A DNA stretch of 64,000 nucleotides from Luidia sarsii (GCA_949987565.1 OX465120.1:8508587-8572586); one strand, 5' to 3'. Positions 1 to 11,338 are shown, counted from the first letter of the stretch. Made by a program: numbers and translations. The notes: generated from the letters alone by a model not told the origin.

Positions 1-1102
1 ACCAATGTTCACACTTCACCTTCAGAGTTTCTCAATCCTGGGAAAGAAATTTCCCAGGTATTAACTTGCTCTGTCCGTTCACACTATCAATCAGTTTCCA
101 AGGAATTGTGACAACTGCAGTACAGTAGCTCAAGTTCAAACCCACAATGAACTGAGATTAAGAAAGTGGAACTGCGCAGACTAGTAATAGTATTACTTAC
201 AGCGCGATACCTTAATTAAATGGCATCATTTATTTTGATGTTCCTCTTTGTACATTGGTATGAGTGGACAGGGTGGGTGGCCTTTCTGCGGCTTTGTTTC
301 TGGTTTCAATCACACCACAAACTCCAAGGTTAGCTAAACTGTCCCCCCTTTTCCCGGGAATGATATCACTCAGTCACCATGAAAAACTTCAAATCTCAGA
401 TCTTAGCATTTTGACCGCTGCTTGGATTAGGAGCAGGGGTAACAAATCCACTGCTATTATTAGATAGATCTCCTGGAAATTGCCAGGGTAAGTGACTGTA
501 CAGTATAGTGTGAAAACCTCCATCTCGACTTCCCAGGAATTTCACTGTTTTTCAGGGAAATTGTTGCAGTGTGAAAAGACATTATGTGCAGAACCCTTTT
601 TGACTTTGAAAATGGCCAAGAAAACTGAAGAGCTGTATCTAGCTCAGATGGTAAGACTAAGAGTATGGTCAGAGAGATGGTAATGGTACAAAGTTGTAAA
701 CAACACTAGAGCCTAGACTGGTACTTTTGGTAGAGGTACATGTATCCGGTTAGTTTTCAATGGCTGACATGGCCGAAATGGCTGACATGCATTGCACAGT
801 CTGCTTGAGGAGTGAATGAATGGTGAGGCATAACACACTTCACAATGGCAGCACAAAATGTCCATATTTCTCCTCTACACAACGGACCTGTTTGATAATA
901 CTAGGGATAGGATTATCCAGAGGACAAGTAGGGCATATTTACATCGCCCGTTGTTCAAATATCTTAACGCATAATAATAACCCGCCCGAGTCACTTATGA
1001 CCATGCTGCTTTGACCATGGAGGAATCCTCCATGCTTTGACATGATTTTGTTTCCTTGTCAGTTACTGGACTGGTTCAGCTCTGCTGTGTATATCGCTGT
1101 GG
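1..1102. other. Left flank, no gene recognised
   Basis: AT-rich non-coding DNA. CCTGGGAAA..TTTCCCAGG (38-58) and CATGGAGGAATCCTCCATG (1015-1033) are small palindromes. Short open frames show no protein-like pattern. Confidence 0.5.
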
Positions 1103-1235
1103 TAGTCCGAGTAACTTGGACCCGACAAGTGACCCTTTTTTATCGAATTTTGAAATTTTGAGGGTCGGGTGACTGTTCAAAATTTAAAAATTCGATAAAA
1201 AAGGGGGACTTGTCTGGTCCACGTTACTCGGACTA
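1103..1235. mobile_element. Foldback element F1
   Basis: 133 bp with arms of about 57 bp: left starts TAGTCCGAGTAACTTGGACC, right ends with its complement (GGTCCACGTTACTCGGACTA); the inner arms match through CTTTTTTATCGAATTTT. Only a short loop remains, so it is a hairpin MITE. Confidence 0.75.
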
Positions 1236-1559
1236 GGGCAATAACAACAGTCACTGTGCCCGTACCTCAGTACACCGTCAGCGTTTCACACGTTTTGTGA
1301 ATTAGTATTTCCTGATTCATCAGCGAGCTACCCACCTGTAAATCGGGAGTTCTTACAACCACAAGGCACAAGTACAAGGCAACGTCTTACAATTTGTACA
1401 AAACGGAGCATAAACCGTTACTCACGTTAGGGCATATTCAGAAGAAAAAAATCCCCTTTGCTATGAATAATATTAACTGCTAAAGTATGGCGCGCTGGTT
1501 GCCACAACCCTTGCCACAACCCTTTCGAAAAAGGGAACAAAAGGGACACCCTTCACCAA

Positions 1560-1571
1560 TGCGCATGCGCC
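1560..1571. promoter_or_regulatory. NRF1-like palindrome in left flank
   Basis: TGCGCATGCGCC in a short GC-rich block (1555-1660) that stands out from the AT-rich surroundings. No gene start next to it is recognised. Confidence 0.25.
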
Positions 1572-1933
1572 TCGACTGCCGACACAGTCGCAGCCGAATT
1601 CTCGGAGGCGTGATGACGGGTTTTCAGTCACGTCGACTCCTCAATCTACTGGCATGACGCACGTTCCACATTTCTACACGCTAATCGACTGTTCATTGCC
1701 TTGCTTTTGATCGGGGAAATCATCGAAATGAATCCAATCGCCGCTATTCTGCAAGAGTCCAACCATTGAACAAGTGTAAAGGTCCAAGGGAAGATCAGAA
1801 AACATCGATGTCCAATGATTTCCTTCTAATATACACAGTTTGTAGATGGTCATGATAGAATCCTCGTGTTGAAATCTTACAGTCTTGGATGATGTACTTA
1901 TAGAGAAACTCCTCACTCAAACATAGACAAAAG

Positions 1934-1965
1934 AATAGTTTATTACTCGTGAGTAATAAACTATT
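1934..1965. repeat. Perfect 15-bp-arm palindrome
   Basis: AATAGTTTATTACTC, a 2-base spacer, then its exact complement. It sits between the weak reading frame at 1674-1916 and the long AT-rich repeat. Confidence 0.7.
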
Positions 1966-2089
1966 TCTTACTGTAGCGAGGCGACTATGGGCGCCCGGCT
2001 GAAACGGTGGGGCAGCAGGTCTAAGGACCATAGTAATTACTTTGCTTTGCATCTGGAAGTATTGTCTGTATTTGTGTACTACATGTATG

Positions 2090-2935
2090 TTTGCGATGGC
2101 AGAATAAATAATAATAATAACGAGAAATATATGTCTGTTGTGAAACAGAGCATAGAGCTTTTCCGCTTCTGTTTGTAACAAGTCATAGAATAGCCCCATT
2201 CCTACTCCAAAACGCATGTACATATTTTGTGCACAAAGCCTATGGGACTCGAGTGTGGTATTCAAAAATTCATAAAAAATATAAACAATGGTCCTTCGGT
2301 TCCAAACTTTAGATTTGGAATGTCTAGCACGATAGCTAACTACATACCAAATTTCGAGATGATCGGCCAATGCCTTATATGTGTTTTAAAATCACACATT
2401 TTGATGACGTCATGATTGCGTAACGACATTTTGGCTCCGGAAGGTTTTTCTAAACCATGTCCCCAATAGATATCAAAGAAAAAATGAAAAAAATCTCGCT
2501 CCGTTGGCCAAATATGCTCATTTCAATGTGAAAATCTGAAAAGTTCATGACCTCATAAATATTCATGAGATGACGTCACGGTCAATCGATGGCAATTTTT
2601 GGATACACCTTTTCCCAACTTAGATACAGTGCAAAGTTGAAACCAAACGAACTTGCACTTTTGCTTTTAATGGATTTTGAAATTAGCAAGGTCACGTGAC
2701 ACGTGATGACGTCATGATGACATCAAGGTGTTTAGGATCAATTTCAGCATGGGCTTTATGCATTTGCCACGTTTGAAAAAAATCCAAGTCTGTTCAATGA
2801 CCAAAGTCGTGCTTACAAAACCCCTGTGCATTGTCTATGGGCTTTGGGGGAGAAGAAGAAGAAGACTAAGAAAAAGCTGAACAACAGATAGGCCTAATTA
2901 TAGCTTTTCCGCTTCCCTGGAAGCGGCGGAAAAGC
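2090..2935. repeat. Long AT-rich repeat R, flank copy
   Basis: Shares ATTCATGAGATG, GGCAATTTTT.GATACAC and the following AGTG..TTTGAAAT run with 8460-8590. Ends with an AGCTTTTCCGCTTC / complementary hairpin (2905-2935) followed by CTAA. Non-coding. Confidence 0.5.
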
Positions 2936-3472
2936 TAATAATATAATAAACGACTCCCGTCAGCCGACAGAGGGACTGTAGTCCCGATTCGGGGACTGGT
3001 GGTCAAGTTAAAGAAAACGCTCGACGCGTTCTTTTGAGGCTCGATCTCTCCAATCTCATTTTAAATGTTTATTGTAAAGAACGTTGAATACACGAAAGAC
3101 AGAAGAAGACAAAGACATCTCAGATACCGCTAACGGTCTATTTAAGTACAGTAGGCCTATACACCGGATACCACTCTTCGCATCTTGTTCAGATGGGATC
3201 GGGAAGAGCTGGGAAAGGTTGATGTCTCCAATCAAGTCAAACAGTGGTGTGTTTCCCCCAGGGGGATGGACCCAACCCCCACTCTCTGTTTTACGACCAG
3301 TTGAAGATTCACCCAGTGACCAATTACTTGAAGGGCATACGATATTAAGCCGCGTAGATATATAGTCCGACAATCAAACAAACAGAACCGTTGTATAACT
3401 ATATACAATCAAGGTGATATACAAAAATGTTGCAAACTGCTTACTGACTAAAATAACCAAAATGCAAATCCT

Positions 3473-3572
3473 AAAATTTAGTGGGCCTGACGTTTTGATC
3501 CTAGCAGGACCTTTCTCAAAGGCAGAGTGAGAAGGTCCTGCTAGGATCGAAACGTCAGGCCCACTAAATTTT
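3473..3572. mobile_element. Hairpin element H1, flank copy
   Basis: About 45-bp inverted arms (TTTAGTGGGCCTGACGTTTT...), inner motif GGTCCTGCTAGGATCGAAAC. Same family as 12520-12610. Confidence 0.7.
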
Positions 3573-4094
3573 AATATATACAATCAAAGAGGATAAAATG
3601 ATATGAAAGATTATACAAGATTAAATAATTATGTATTGAATGTCTTACTCGGGGGGGTAATTAGTAATAAGAAACCCAGTAGTGTGTATAATTAAAGTAC
3701 ATGTCTGGTGAGTCCTATTCATCTCGCGTATATAGTTGCATCAACTAGTGGCAGTGAACACGCAAGGCATGCTTAAGAATAAACCCGAATACCCACAGTG
3801 CGCTACAGAACGGTGCTAAAACCGTGACTGGTTTTTCGCTTTTTCTACTTTCTCAGATTACCATTTGAGCTAAACCTTCGCAGCAAGCTGTGGCAATCTG
3901 TTGACATTTACCAATGCTGCATAGCTAGAGCTTTTATACTGTTTCTTATCAATTACAGTACCTAAAATTTGAAATAATATATCAAATCACGAACTACTCG
4001 TCGAATGAATTTGAGACATTACGCATGCCGTCACTTATCAGTGAGCAAACGCTCGCGACGTCGGAAAGGGGTACTTAATTTTACGATAGTCAAC

Positions 4095-4480
4095 GGGAAA
4101 AGTCGACGGAGAGTGCATGGCCGGACGCGTATTTGTTTTTACACCGCAGCCCTGGGTTTTTCGCTGTATTCCTGCAAATCCGCACTTAAAAAGAGACTAG
4201 CCCTGCGTTGCAAGATCACACGTACAGTGTTGCAGCTGAACATTACCAACAACAGCTAGACATTTGCAATTAACAATACATCGTACTTGTCTGTGTCATA
4301 CAGCTACAACAACAGCCAGTTACATTGCGCCCCTGCTCCAGAAATCCATACTAACTGATCTCGTAACGCAGCACTGCATGTGGTCTCTTTTCAAGCGCCG
4401 ATTTGCACGAATACAGCGGAAAAACCCATGGCTGCGGTATAAAAAAATATATACGCTGGCCAGACTGCAACTGTGATGAT
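4095..4480. mobile_element. Foldback element F2
   Basis: Arms about 4121-4216 and 4350-4458, sharing CCGCAGCC.TGGGTTTTT, GCTGTATTC.TGCAAATC and AAAAGAGAC in inverted order. Confidence 0.65.
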
Positions 4481-4889
4481 TTAATTGTCACTTTGGGCGC
4501 TCGTCCATGCGATCGAAAAGTCCCTAATACTCGCATAATACATGTCCGTGTTCATGTACTGTATACATGTATACAGTGTGCACGACGAGTATACAGTACT
4601 GGACCTAGCCCTACTATATAGAAAACCAACGCTTTTTGATAGTCTCATAATAAGGATTGCTCAGCCTTCAAATAATCGCATTACCAACTCATCCTAAAAG
4701 ACCATAGTAACCATGGAAACATCAAGTTACTTTTAAACTCAGTGGAAATACCAAAATAATGTTATACGATATTTTGGGATAAACCTTCTGATTCGAGCTA
4801 GAAGCACAAAGAGTTGCATCTTTTAAAATTCGGATTTTTCACAATACACTGTTTACCACATTGAATCAAATAATTATATCATATATATA

Positions 4890-5235
4890 CTGATGTTTGC
4901 GTCGAGGAGAATGTAATTCAATGAGAATATTGCCCTTACTCGACGTAAGGCAGCTCGGGCGAGATTCGAACCCGCGACTCCCGAAAGAGCAAAAAACCTC
5001 ATTGAATTACATTCTCCTCGACGAAAACATCATTATATCTATGATGCAACCCGGTATACAATATTCGAAACCACCACACGACCTCGACCAGCTCGGTGGT
5101 CCAGTGGTTAAGACGGCAGTTGCGGGTTCGAATTCCGCCCGAGCTGCCTGAAATATTGTTATCAGGCACCGTGCAAAGCACTGAACACTCAGTGTTTATC
5201 ACGTCGAGTAAGGGCAAAAACCTCATTCAGGAATC
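4890..5235. mobile_element. TCGACG hairpin element with two tRNA-like segments
   Basis: GTCGAGGAGAATGTAATTCA (4902) is repeated inverted at about 5003-5022. Segment 4951-4990 is the complement of a tRNA 3' half (GCGGGTTCGAATC..CCGAGCTG) and 5090-5145 is a tRNA-like sequence in plus orientation. CACGTCGAGTAAGGGCAAAA closes the element. Confidence 0.55.
5090..5145 (+). other. tRNA-like sequence lacking an anticodon arm
   Basis: Acceptor arms AGCTCGG (5090-5096) and CCGAGCT (5139-5145) pair fully; a D-arm GTCCAGTGGTTAAGAC is present; the T-arm GCGGG-TTCGAAT-TCCGC is intact. Only seven bases (GGCAGTT) separate the D and T arms, so there is no anticodon stem and loop. Likely a deleted SINE head, not a functional tRNA. 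Confidence 0.55.
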
Positions 5236-5536
5236 AAATAATAGTAACTATTGTGAAGCCAGAGTCATTGGCTTCAATAATCAATAATGGGTGAAATTGC
5301 TTTTCATTGCAGACTCAGACTTTGATCATTTTCTTCCCGCACCAAACTGTGTCCTGAGCGATTCGATGCGTCACGTTGGAGGAAGGTGTCACATCGGCCT
5401 ATAGTTGACATCACCGTCCGATGGTTTACATCCCAATAATTCACGTCGACATGCCGCATATGAAAATAACCTCTCATTCACCCTAGTCCCTCTCATATTG
5501 TTCAATTTCAATCCATCGATATGTTTTTGCATAACC

Positions 5537-6154
5537 AATAGACCCTTCTTACTGACGTCACGTTGCTACTAGAAACAGCGAGATCCGCCATCTTGGAGTA
5601 CACACATACGCTTTCGCTCGCACGATTGTGTTCGTTTAGCGTTACGTTAGTCATCATGGCGAATTCGAATGCTGCACGGTCGGCTTATTACAGTTCTCTC
5701 GACATTCTCGGCTTTATTGCTGAAATAGATCCGTACACAATTAACCCGCGACAACCATTTCGTCCATCTTTCTAGCGAAAATGTTTGAGTTGCGTCAGTA
5801 CAGCGGGTAAACGATAAAATTATTTCTTATCACGATCCCCCCTACTTCCACAGCCAAGGACAGCGCAAAAGTTAATCATCTTTCAACAAAACAAGTACCT
5901 CCAATCCATGATACAACCACGGAGGAATAAAAAGAGATTCCTCCATGGCACAACTAGTAATAGGCCCTACTATAGTAAAACGCAGTAGCAGTAGTAGTAC
6001 AACTACGAAGAGTTCAAAACTTGCCGCCATGCATGTGTAGTTGTTTGTATGCACAGCTGACTTAGTAACGGCGGTGACGACGTGCTCATGTGTGTAATGT
6101 AATCCAAGATGGCCGATAAACAAAACCTTGACGTCATCGAAGACGGGTCTATAC
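5537..6154. mobile_element. MITE M1 at left edge of unit A
   Basis: Imperfect terminal inverted repeats: left ATAGACCCTTCTTACTGACG, right end reverse-complements to TATAGACCCGTCTTC..TGACG; the arms also share GCCATCTTGGA further in. An AT (or TA) target duplication is possible. It carries the short open frame 5563-5775. It abuts a truncated SINE at 6155. Confidence 0.75.
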
Positions 6155-6400
6155 GGAGACGCGAACCTGGATTACGAGGAGAGTCCCAGCATCACACCGA
6201 CCCATCGAGATGTGCCACATGCGACGTTGGTGTTTGCGGGAGTATTTTAAACACCTTATACAGCACAGTCGTGCTGAGAAAAAAATAAGTGAAAAATACC
6301 AGCGGGATCGAACCACGAACCTACACGTTGGCAGTCGAGCGTCTTTCACACCAGTTTTCTACTACAACAGTTTCGGATATCTTACACGTTAAAAAAAAAA
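6155..6400 (-). mobile_element. Truncated tRNA-derived SINE (family S1)
   Basis: Begins inside the S1 body directly at the MITE edge. The complement strand carries a tRNA-like head with B box GGTTCGATCCC (complement of about 6303-6313). Copies at 31730-31960 and 57320-57550. Confidence 0.6.
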
Positions 6401-6540
6401 GTGAAAAAGGGTATTTACAAAAAAACGAAAACAAGAGCTGTTTTGAAAGACCGAAAAAACTAAGAAAAAAGTTCGGGAAAACAAAACAGAACGAAAACAA
6501 GAGCCGTTTCGGTAGACCAAACAGCTAAAAATGAATAGAA
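6400..6540. repeat. A-rich array with GTTTCGG words, unit A
   Basis: Repeated GAAAACAAGAGC.GTTT and GACCGAAAC blocks ending CAAACAGCTAAAAATG. Longer in B (31965-32215) and C (57555-57805). Confidence 0.6.
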
Positions 6541-6596
6541 AAAACCCAGCACGAAACACTTAAAAAATCAAAGTTTTCGAGAAAAAAGTTATGCGG

Positions 6597-7040
6597 TGTC
6601 AGACCAAGCTTTCAGATCCCCGGGACCTCCAGGGTCGTCCCGTGTACACGGATCTATTAGAGCTCTTAAGGCCTCGGTACAGGTCCACCGCACGTCCTTC
6701 CCTGCCCTAATCTAATCCATATAGGCCCGTAGACCCTGCGCCATGTGAGGGAGGGAACACAGTGGCCCCTAGACCTTGGCCGCCGAGTCGACCAAACGCA
6801 TGTGTCCCCGTACGAAGACGCGAACCGGAATTACGAGGACAGTCCCAGCGTCACAGCGACCCATCTAGATGCGCCACATGCGACGATGGTGTTTGCGGGA
6901 GTTTTTTAAACACCTTATACCGCACTACCGTGCTGAGAAAAAAATAAGTTAAAAATACCCCGGGATCGAACCACGAACCTACACGTTGGCAGGCGAGCGT
7001 CTTTCACACAAGGCCACTTGTGTTACGCAACAGTTACGGA
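6597..7040 (-). mobile_element. tRNA-derived SINE S1, unit A
   Basis: About 440 bp; head on the right, complement B box GGTTCGATCCC near 6962, followed by a shared body (complement of CGAAGACGCGAACC) and a GC-rich tail ending near GGACCTCCAGGGTCGTCCCG. The element is also found at 29630-30080, 32226-32665, 55222-55672 and 57822-58262. Confidence 0.65.
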
Positions 7041-7199
7041 CATCTGATACATGTTAGCGAACACGATTAAAATTACGGGGCATGGCCGTTGACGGCGGGC
7101 ATTTGGATTTCGTCGCGAGTAAAGGGTGCAGCGCACTAAAATACTTCCGTAAGCCATAATTATTATGCACGGAGCAGTACAATGGCATGCATGTACACA

Positions 7200-8600
7200 A
7201 TTGTTCAAGTGAAAATGTTAGTGAGGTTTGACGTGAAAATCATGTCATTTCAGTTGAATTTTACCTTTAATATTGTAGATTCTAAACTCAAGCAAAGTTT
7301 CAACCTGAAGCAACATTTACAATACGATAACTCTTCCCAGTTAAAATAATGAGCTTTAATGTCAAGTGACGCATTACACTGACACATTATTATTGAAGAC
7401 CACCCGAAGCTGATGATCATTGATCAAACGATACAAATTCGGATATCATATAGATTGAGGGAAGCAGCAAATTGAATGGTTGACAAAAATCGTGTTCTAA
7501 ACCGCAAGGGGAAAACCACAACTTTACTCCCATGTTACGTGGCAGCTGATAAAGTGACAGTAACGAGTTCTTTCCAAGCAGGTACCTTTAAATTCATGTC
7601 ACGTGCATTGTGCTCAAAGTGACAATTTTTTTTTATGAAATATAATGACCTCATAATTATTTGGACTCTTGGTTATTATTTCCAACATAATGAAGGTGAA
7701 CAAATTAATACGATTTCTATTCCCTTCTGCTTTCTTAACCAAAGTTCAGAACCCTCAGTTATTCATAAGCACAATACAGTTGTAAAAAAAAGTGTATACC
7801 TATGGCTTCTTTAAAGCAACGTAACGTGACACATGCTGATCGACGTCATTATTTCCAATTACTGCCAGGACCGTCTGTGTATGGTCTTCTAAGAATCATG
7901 ACCCAATTTCATAGAACCGCTTAAGCGTGAAAATCTGCTAAGCAGGAAAAGTCTTCCTTTTGTAAGCAGGATTACAAACCGCACCGCGATGTGATGTCAA
8001 TTGCTTTTGACTTGTATTCCACTCTTCTTTACTTAGAAGGAAACGAAAGTCAAAGTTTGGGTTGGCAAGGTGATCCTACGAAGCCTGACTTTATGTGCTT
8101 CAGCAGATTTTGGCGCTTAAGCGGTTCTGTGAAATTGGCCACAGATGTAATGAACTGCCAAAAAGATGTCAGAAACTGCGGAAATACCAAAATGGAAAAC
8201 GTGTACAAAACCTATGAGGGAAACCAGGCCTCTTTGAATTGACGTAACTTGATACCTGAAGACGTCATAATTATTTTTTCATGAACTTTCTCTCTTCATG
8301 AAAATCGTACGTCAGTGACTCATAGGTAATTGTTTTTAACATCCAATAAGATAACGTGACGTAACTCGACACCAGATGACGTCACCTTTTCAAATTTCTT
8401 TTTCGATTCAATTTGAAACAATATTCATAATAGTCAATCAGTGCCAACTTCAGTGGTAGTTCAGTGCCTCATTAATATTCATGAGATGGCAATTTTTTGA
8501 TACACATTTTCCCGAATCAATTACAGTGAAAATTTAAACTAAATGATCGTAAACTTTTGCTAATAATGGAGTTTGAAATGTACCCCTTTATGATCTCATG
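7200..8600. repeat. Long AT-rich repeat R, unit A left
   Basis: Homologous to 20815-21785 over many blocks (GTTTCAACCTGAAGCA; GAAGTGACAGTAACGAGTTC type; GGACCGTCTGTGTA; GAAAACGTGTACAAAACCTA), with internal duplications rich in GACGTCA. No coding potential. Counterparts: B 32825-34210, C 58425-59790. Confidence 0.6.
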
Positions 8601-9164
8601 GGCATGATGGATAGCTCAGATAGTGAGAGTGATGACACAGTTCTTGGTCCATTCACAGTTTTCTTTGCTATTCCTAGTTAGTTTTGTCTTGGATATTATG
8701 GTCCAAGCTAAATTTTCGGTACAGCCACAAGAACCCAGAGACTTTTTAGTATGGAACTGAATTGTTCGCATCCAAAGTCAGCTAACTTACTCCGGGGATC
8801 TGGCACGTACCATTATTGTTATGGGTCATTTTGCGTGTAGGGCGCCCTCTATCGGTGATCCTTTAGCTCGGTTACCTAAACACTGCCAACTGCTGCAGTA
8901 CTCACAGGCACTGAGCTTGTCAATCTTAAAAAATATTATTGTATTAGTGTTCATGTATTATGGCGTTGATCAAGGGGCAATGTGACAATTAATGTGAAAT
9001 TCCATTTGCGATGTGCACTTCCAAAACAAATTGATTTAAGACAAACAAATCATCTATACCTGCAAACTGTCCGTTAAATGACTGTAATGTCCTTAATTAA
9101 AGGCTTAGGCTCGGGCTTAGGCTTAGGCCGATAGTATCACGGATATCTACTACAAAACAAGCGC

Positions 9165-9788
9165 TATAGACCCTTCTTACTGACGTCACGTTGCTACTAG
9201 AAACATCGAGATCCGCCATCTTGGAGTACATACATACGCTTTCGCTCGCACGTTTGTGTTCGTTTAACGTTACGTTAGTCATCATGGCGAATTCGAATGC
9301 TGCACGGTCGGCTTATTACAGTTCTCTCGACATTCTCGGCTATATTGCTGAAATAGATCCCTATACAATTAACCCGCGACAACCATTTCGTCCATCTTTT
9401 TAGCGAAAGTGTACGAGTTGTGTCACCTTCTCTTGTTAGTACAGCGGGTTACCGATAAAAAAAGATTTCTTATCACGATCCCGCTGCTTCCACAGCCAAG
9501 GACAGCGCAAAAGTTAATCATCTTTCATTAGAACAAGTACCTCCAATCCATGGTACAACCACGGAGGAATAAAAAGAGATTTCTCCATGGCACAACTAGT
9601 AATTAATACTAGTAAAAAGTAGCAGTAGTAATAGTAGTAGTACAACTACGACGAGTTCAAAACTTGCCGCCGTGCATGTGGAGTTGTTTGTATGCACAGC
9701 TGACTTAGTAACGGCGGTGACGTGCTCATGTGTGTAATCCAAGATGGCCGATAAACAAAACCGTGACGTCATCGAAGACGGGCCTATA
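9165..9788. mobile_element. MITE M2, unit A
   Basis: Second, full-length copy of the same family inside the unit, flanked by TATA on both sides. Contains frame 9191-9403, whose translation is nearly the same as in M1. Non-autonomous; superfamily not determined. Confidence 0.75.
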
Positions 9789-10317
9789 CCGTTAAACCTT
9801 GCACACCTTGAGTGGCTTTTCGTATGCATCGTAAATCAATTTATCAATGAGCAATTAATCAATGATCGATCAATCGATCAGTCGACCATTCTGCCTATCA
9901 GATCATTACCAACGTGTAAGCTAGTTTCATAAAACGATTATTGTATTGAAATTTCTCAAATCAATTAAGATGCAATAAACGTGCGGTGCTGAGACTAGGA
10001 CAAGTTAATCTGACAAGAAACAGTGCAACAAAAATGCAACGGCCTAAAATACTCCAACTCGTTAACAGTCTATATATAGGCCTTTCTTAATAATTATGTA
10101 TGCAAATTGTATACATCGAACTGAAAGCGAGGCTATGGGCGCAAGATTTCCCAAGATGATGTTCCATCGTGCTCCTCGGACAAGAGAAATACACGGCCAG
10201 AAACAGCTTCCACCTTTTTTTAAGGAAAGAACGCTGCGGAAAAAGTGGATTATCAAGCGAGATGAGGGACCACTTTTCAAGGTAGATTTCTACTTTTAAA
10301 CGACTTATTTTTCAAGT

Positions 10318-10444
10318 TAGATTCGTCATGTTTGTTAATGGAATCGTGGATTTTGAGTGTGTCGCGTGTTACTGCGCAAACGTTACGTGTGATAACGCGA
10401 CACACTCAACATCGACGATTCCATTTACAAACATGACGAATCTA
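10318..10444. mobile_element. Foldback element F3, unit A
   Basis: 127 bp, arms of about 53 bp (TAGATTCGTCATGTTTGT... / complement), short GC-containing loop. Confidence 0.75.
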
Positions 10445-10679
10445 GCCAAAAATAATACGCACCCTGTTCACAACTATACGGTTAAATACGAATCGAATAA
10501 ATAGGTTACAGCATTTTTGGCATTTAAACGAGCAAGTTCTGTTATTTTCTTGTTACTTTTTGTTTTACTTCTCGATGCCATTGCCATGATAAAATACAAA
10601 TAAATTAACCTGACATACATTATCCTAGTAGCTGAAAAGGCGTCAATTGAAGTGCTATACTCTAATATATAGGCGTGTC

Positions 10680-10892
10680 ATAAGATCTCTGGCGAAGACG
10701 ATCCTGCAGGGAGCTGTGCAATGAGGCAGACGAAGAGGCAGACAGACAAAGAGATAGGAAGACAACATCACAGAGTGGACAGGGCTCAGTCTGAGTGAAG
10801 CCCTTCGGAAAGCAGAAAACAGAGAAGGTTAGAGAAAGGTAGTTGACAGAGTTCAAGTGGTGCCCCAACGGTCCAGCGGACTAAGGAACAAA
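10680..10892 (+). pseudogene. LINE reverse-transcriptase 3' remnant, unit A
   Basis: One frame reads KTILQG...GRRRGRQTKR, stop, EDNITEWTGLSLSEALRKAE then NREG, stop, RKVVDRVQ, which is the typical C-terminus of endonuclease/reverse-transcriptase proteins of non-LTR retrotransposons. Stops at 10722, 10755 and 10830 break it; two of them lie where Trp is usual. Only the tail is present, with no polymerase core. Confidence 0.7.
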
Positions 10893-11305
10893 TATCACGA
10901 ATTCGAATTTCAAATTTCAAGACAACAAGTAGTTGGAACGTTGGGCTGATTTCAAATGACTCTATATCAGTATTTTTTGCACTAAATCATGCATAGTAAA
11001 AAAAAACTTGTGATTTCTACATTCGAGGCAATAAATTGGGTGCAATTTTTGGCTGTTTGAGATTAAGGAGTCGATAAGAAAAAATAATAGGGGCCTAATT
11101 ATAAAAATGGTCACCGTGAAATCGGTAAATTGGTTTGCATATTATGACTGTGCTGTCTGCTTTCTTTTAATGAACTTTCGGGTTTCAAATACAGGCTTTC
11201 AGTTCAAATTAGGCCGAGTGCAGGTATAGTCTGTTTACTAGAGAATCTTTTCATCATTTTCTAATGTTCCTGTGGAAAACTTTTTTTCTATAGAAGCTCG
11301 TGTCA

Positions 11306-11338
11306 CCAATCTTTATAATATTATTTGAGCATGCGCAC
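11306..11338 (+). promoter_or_regulatory. Candidate core promoter of lectin A
   Basis: CCAAT (11306) is followed by TTTATAATA (11312-11320) and an NRF1-like GCATGCGCAC (11329-11338), about 150 bp before the start codon. Copies B (36901-36933) and C (62501-62533) keep the TATA-like run with a rearranged A/T order but read GCATGCTCAC. An ATG at 11373 lies in another frame and overlaps the lectin start if transcription begins upstream of it. Confidence 0.35.

Larger units (their letters stand above)
1236..2089. other. Left flank, possible minus-strand exon
   Basis: Contains the NRF1-like site, the 1934-1965 palindrome and an 80-codon minus-strand frame at 1674-1916 (includes FQHEDSIMTIYKLCILEG). 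It matches no family I know. It may be a gene fragment or chance. Confidence 0.3.
2936..5536. other. Left flank between repeats
   Basis: Apart from the hairpin and foldback elements listed, 2936-3472, 3573-4094, 4481-4889 and 5236-5536 show no gene or recognisable element. The overlapping frames at 3056-3373 on both strands look like chance. Confidence 0.4.
8600..11305. other. Unit A non-coding left part outside listed elements
   Basis: 8600-9164, 9789-10317, 10445-10679 and 10893-11305 are AT-rich and without genes. 9105-9130 has three TTAGGC words; 9830-9890 is a short low-complexity ATCAATG/ATCGATC run. Confidence 0.5.

Noticed and set aside
1795..2370. 191-codon minus-strand frame in the flank
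   Set aside because: Runs through the palindrome and repeat R; no domain pattern.
3056..3373. Overlapping frames on both strands
   Set aside because: Mirror open frames over the same bases without protein-like features; probably chance.
9105..9130. Telomere-like TTAGGC repeats
   Set aside because: Only three interrupted copies inside ordinary sequence.
9596..9829. Minus-strand frame with a poly-leucine run that looks like a membrane segment
   Set aside because: It is an AGTAGT microsatellite inside the MITE read in antisense.
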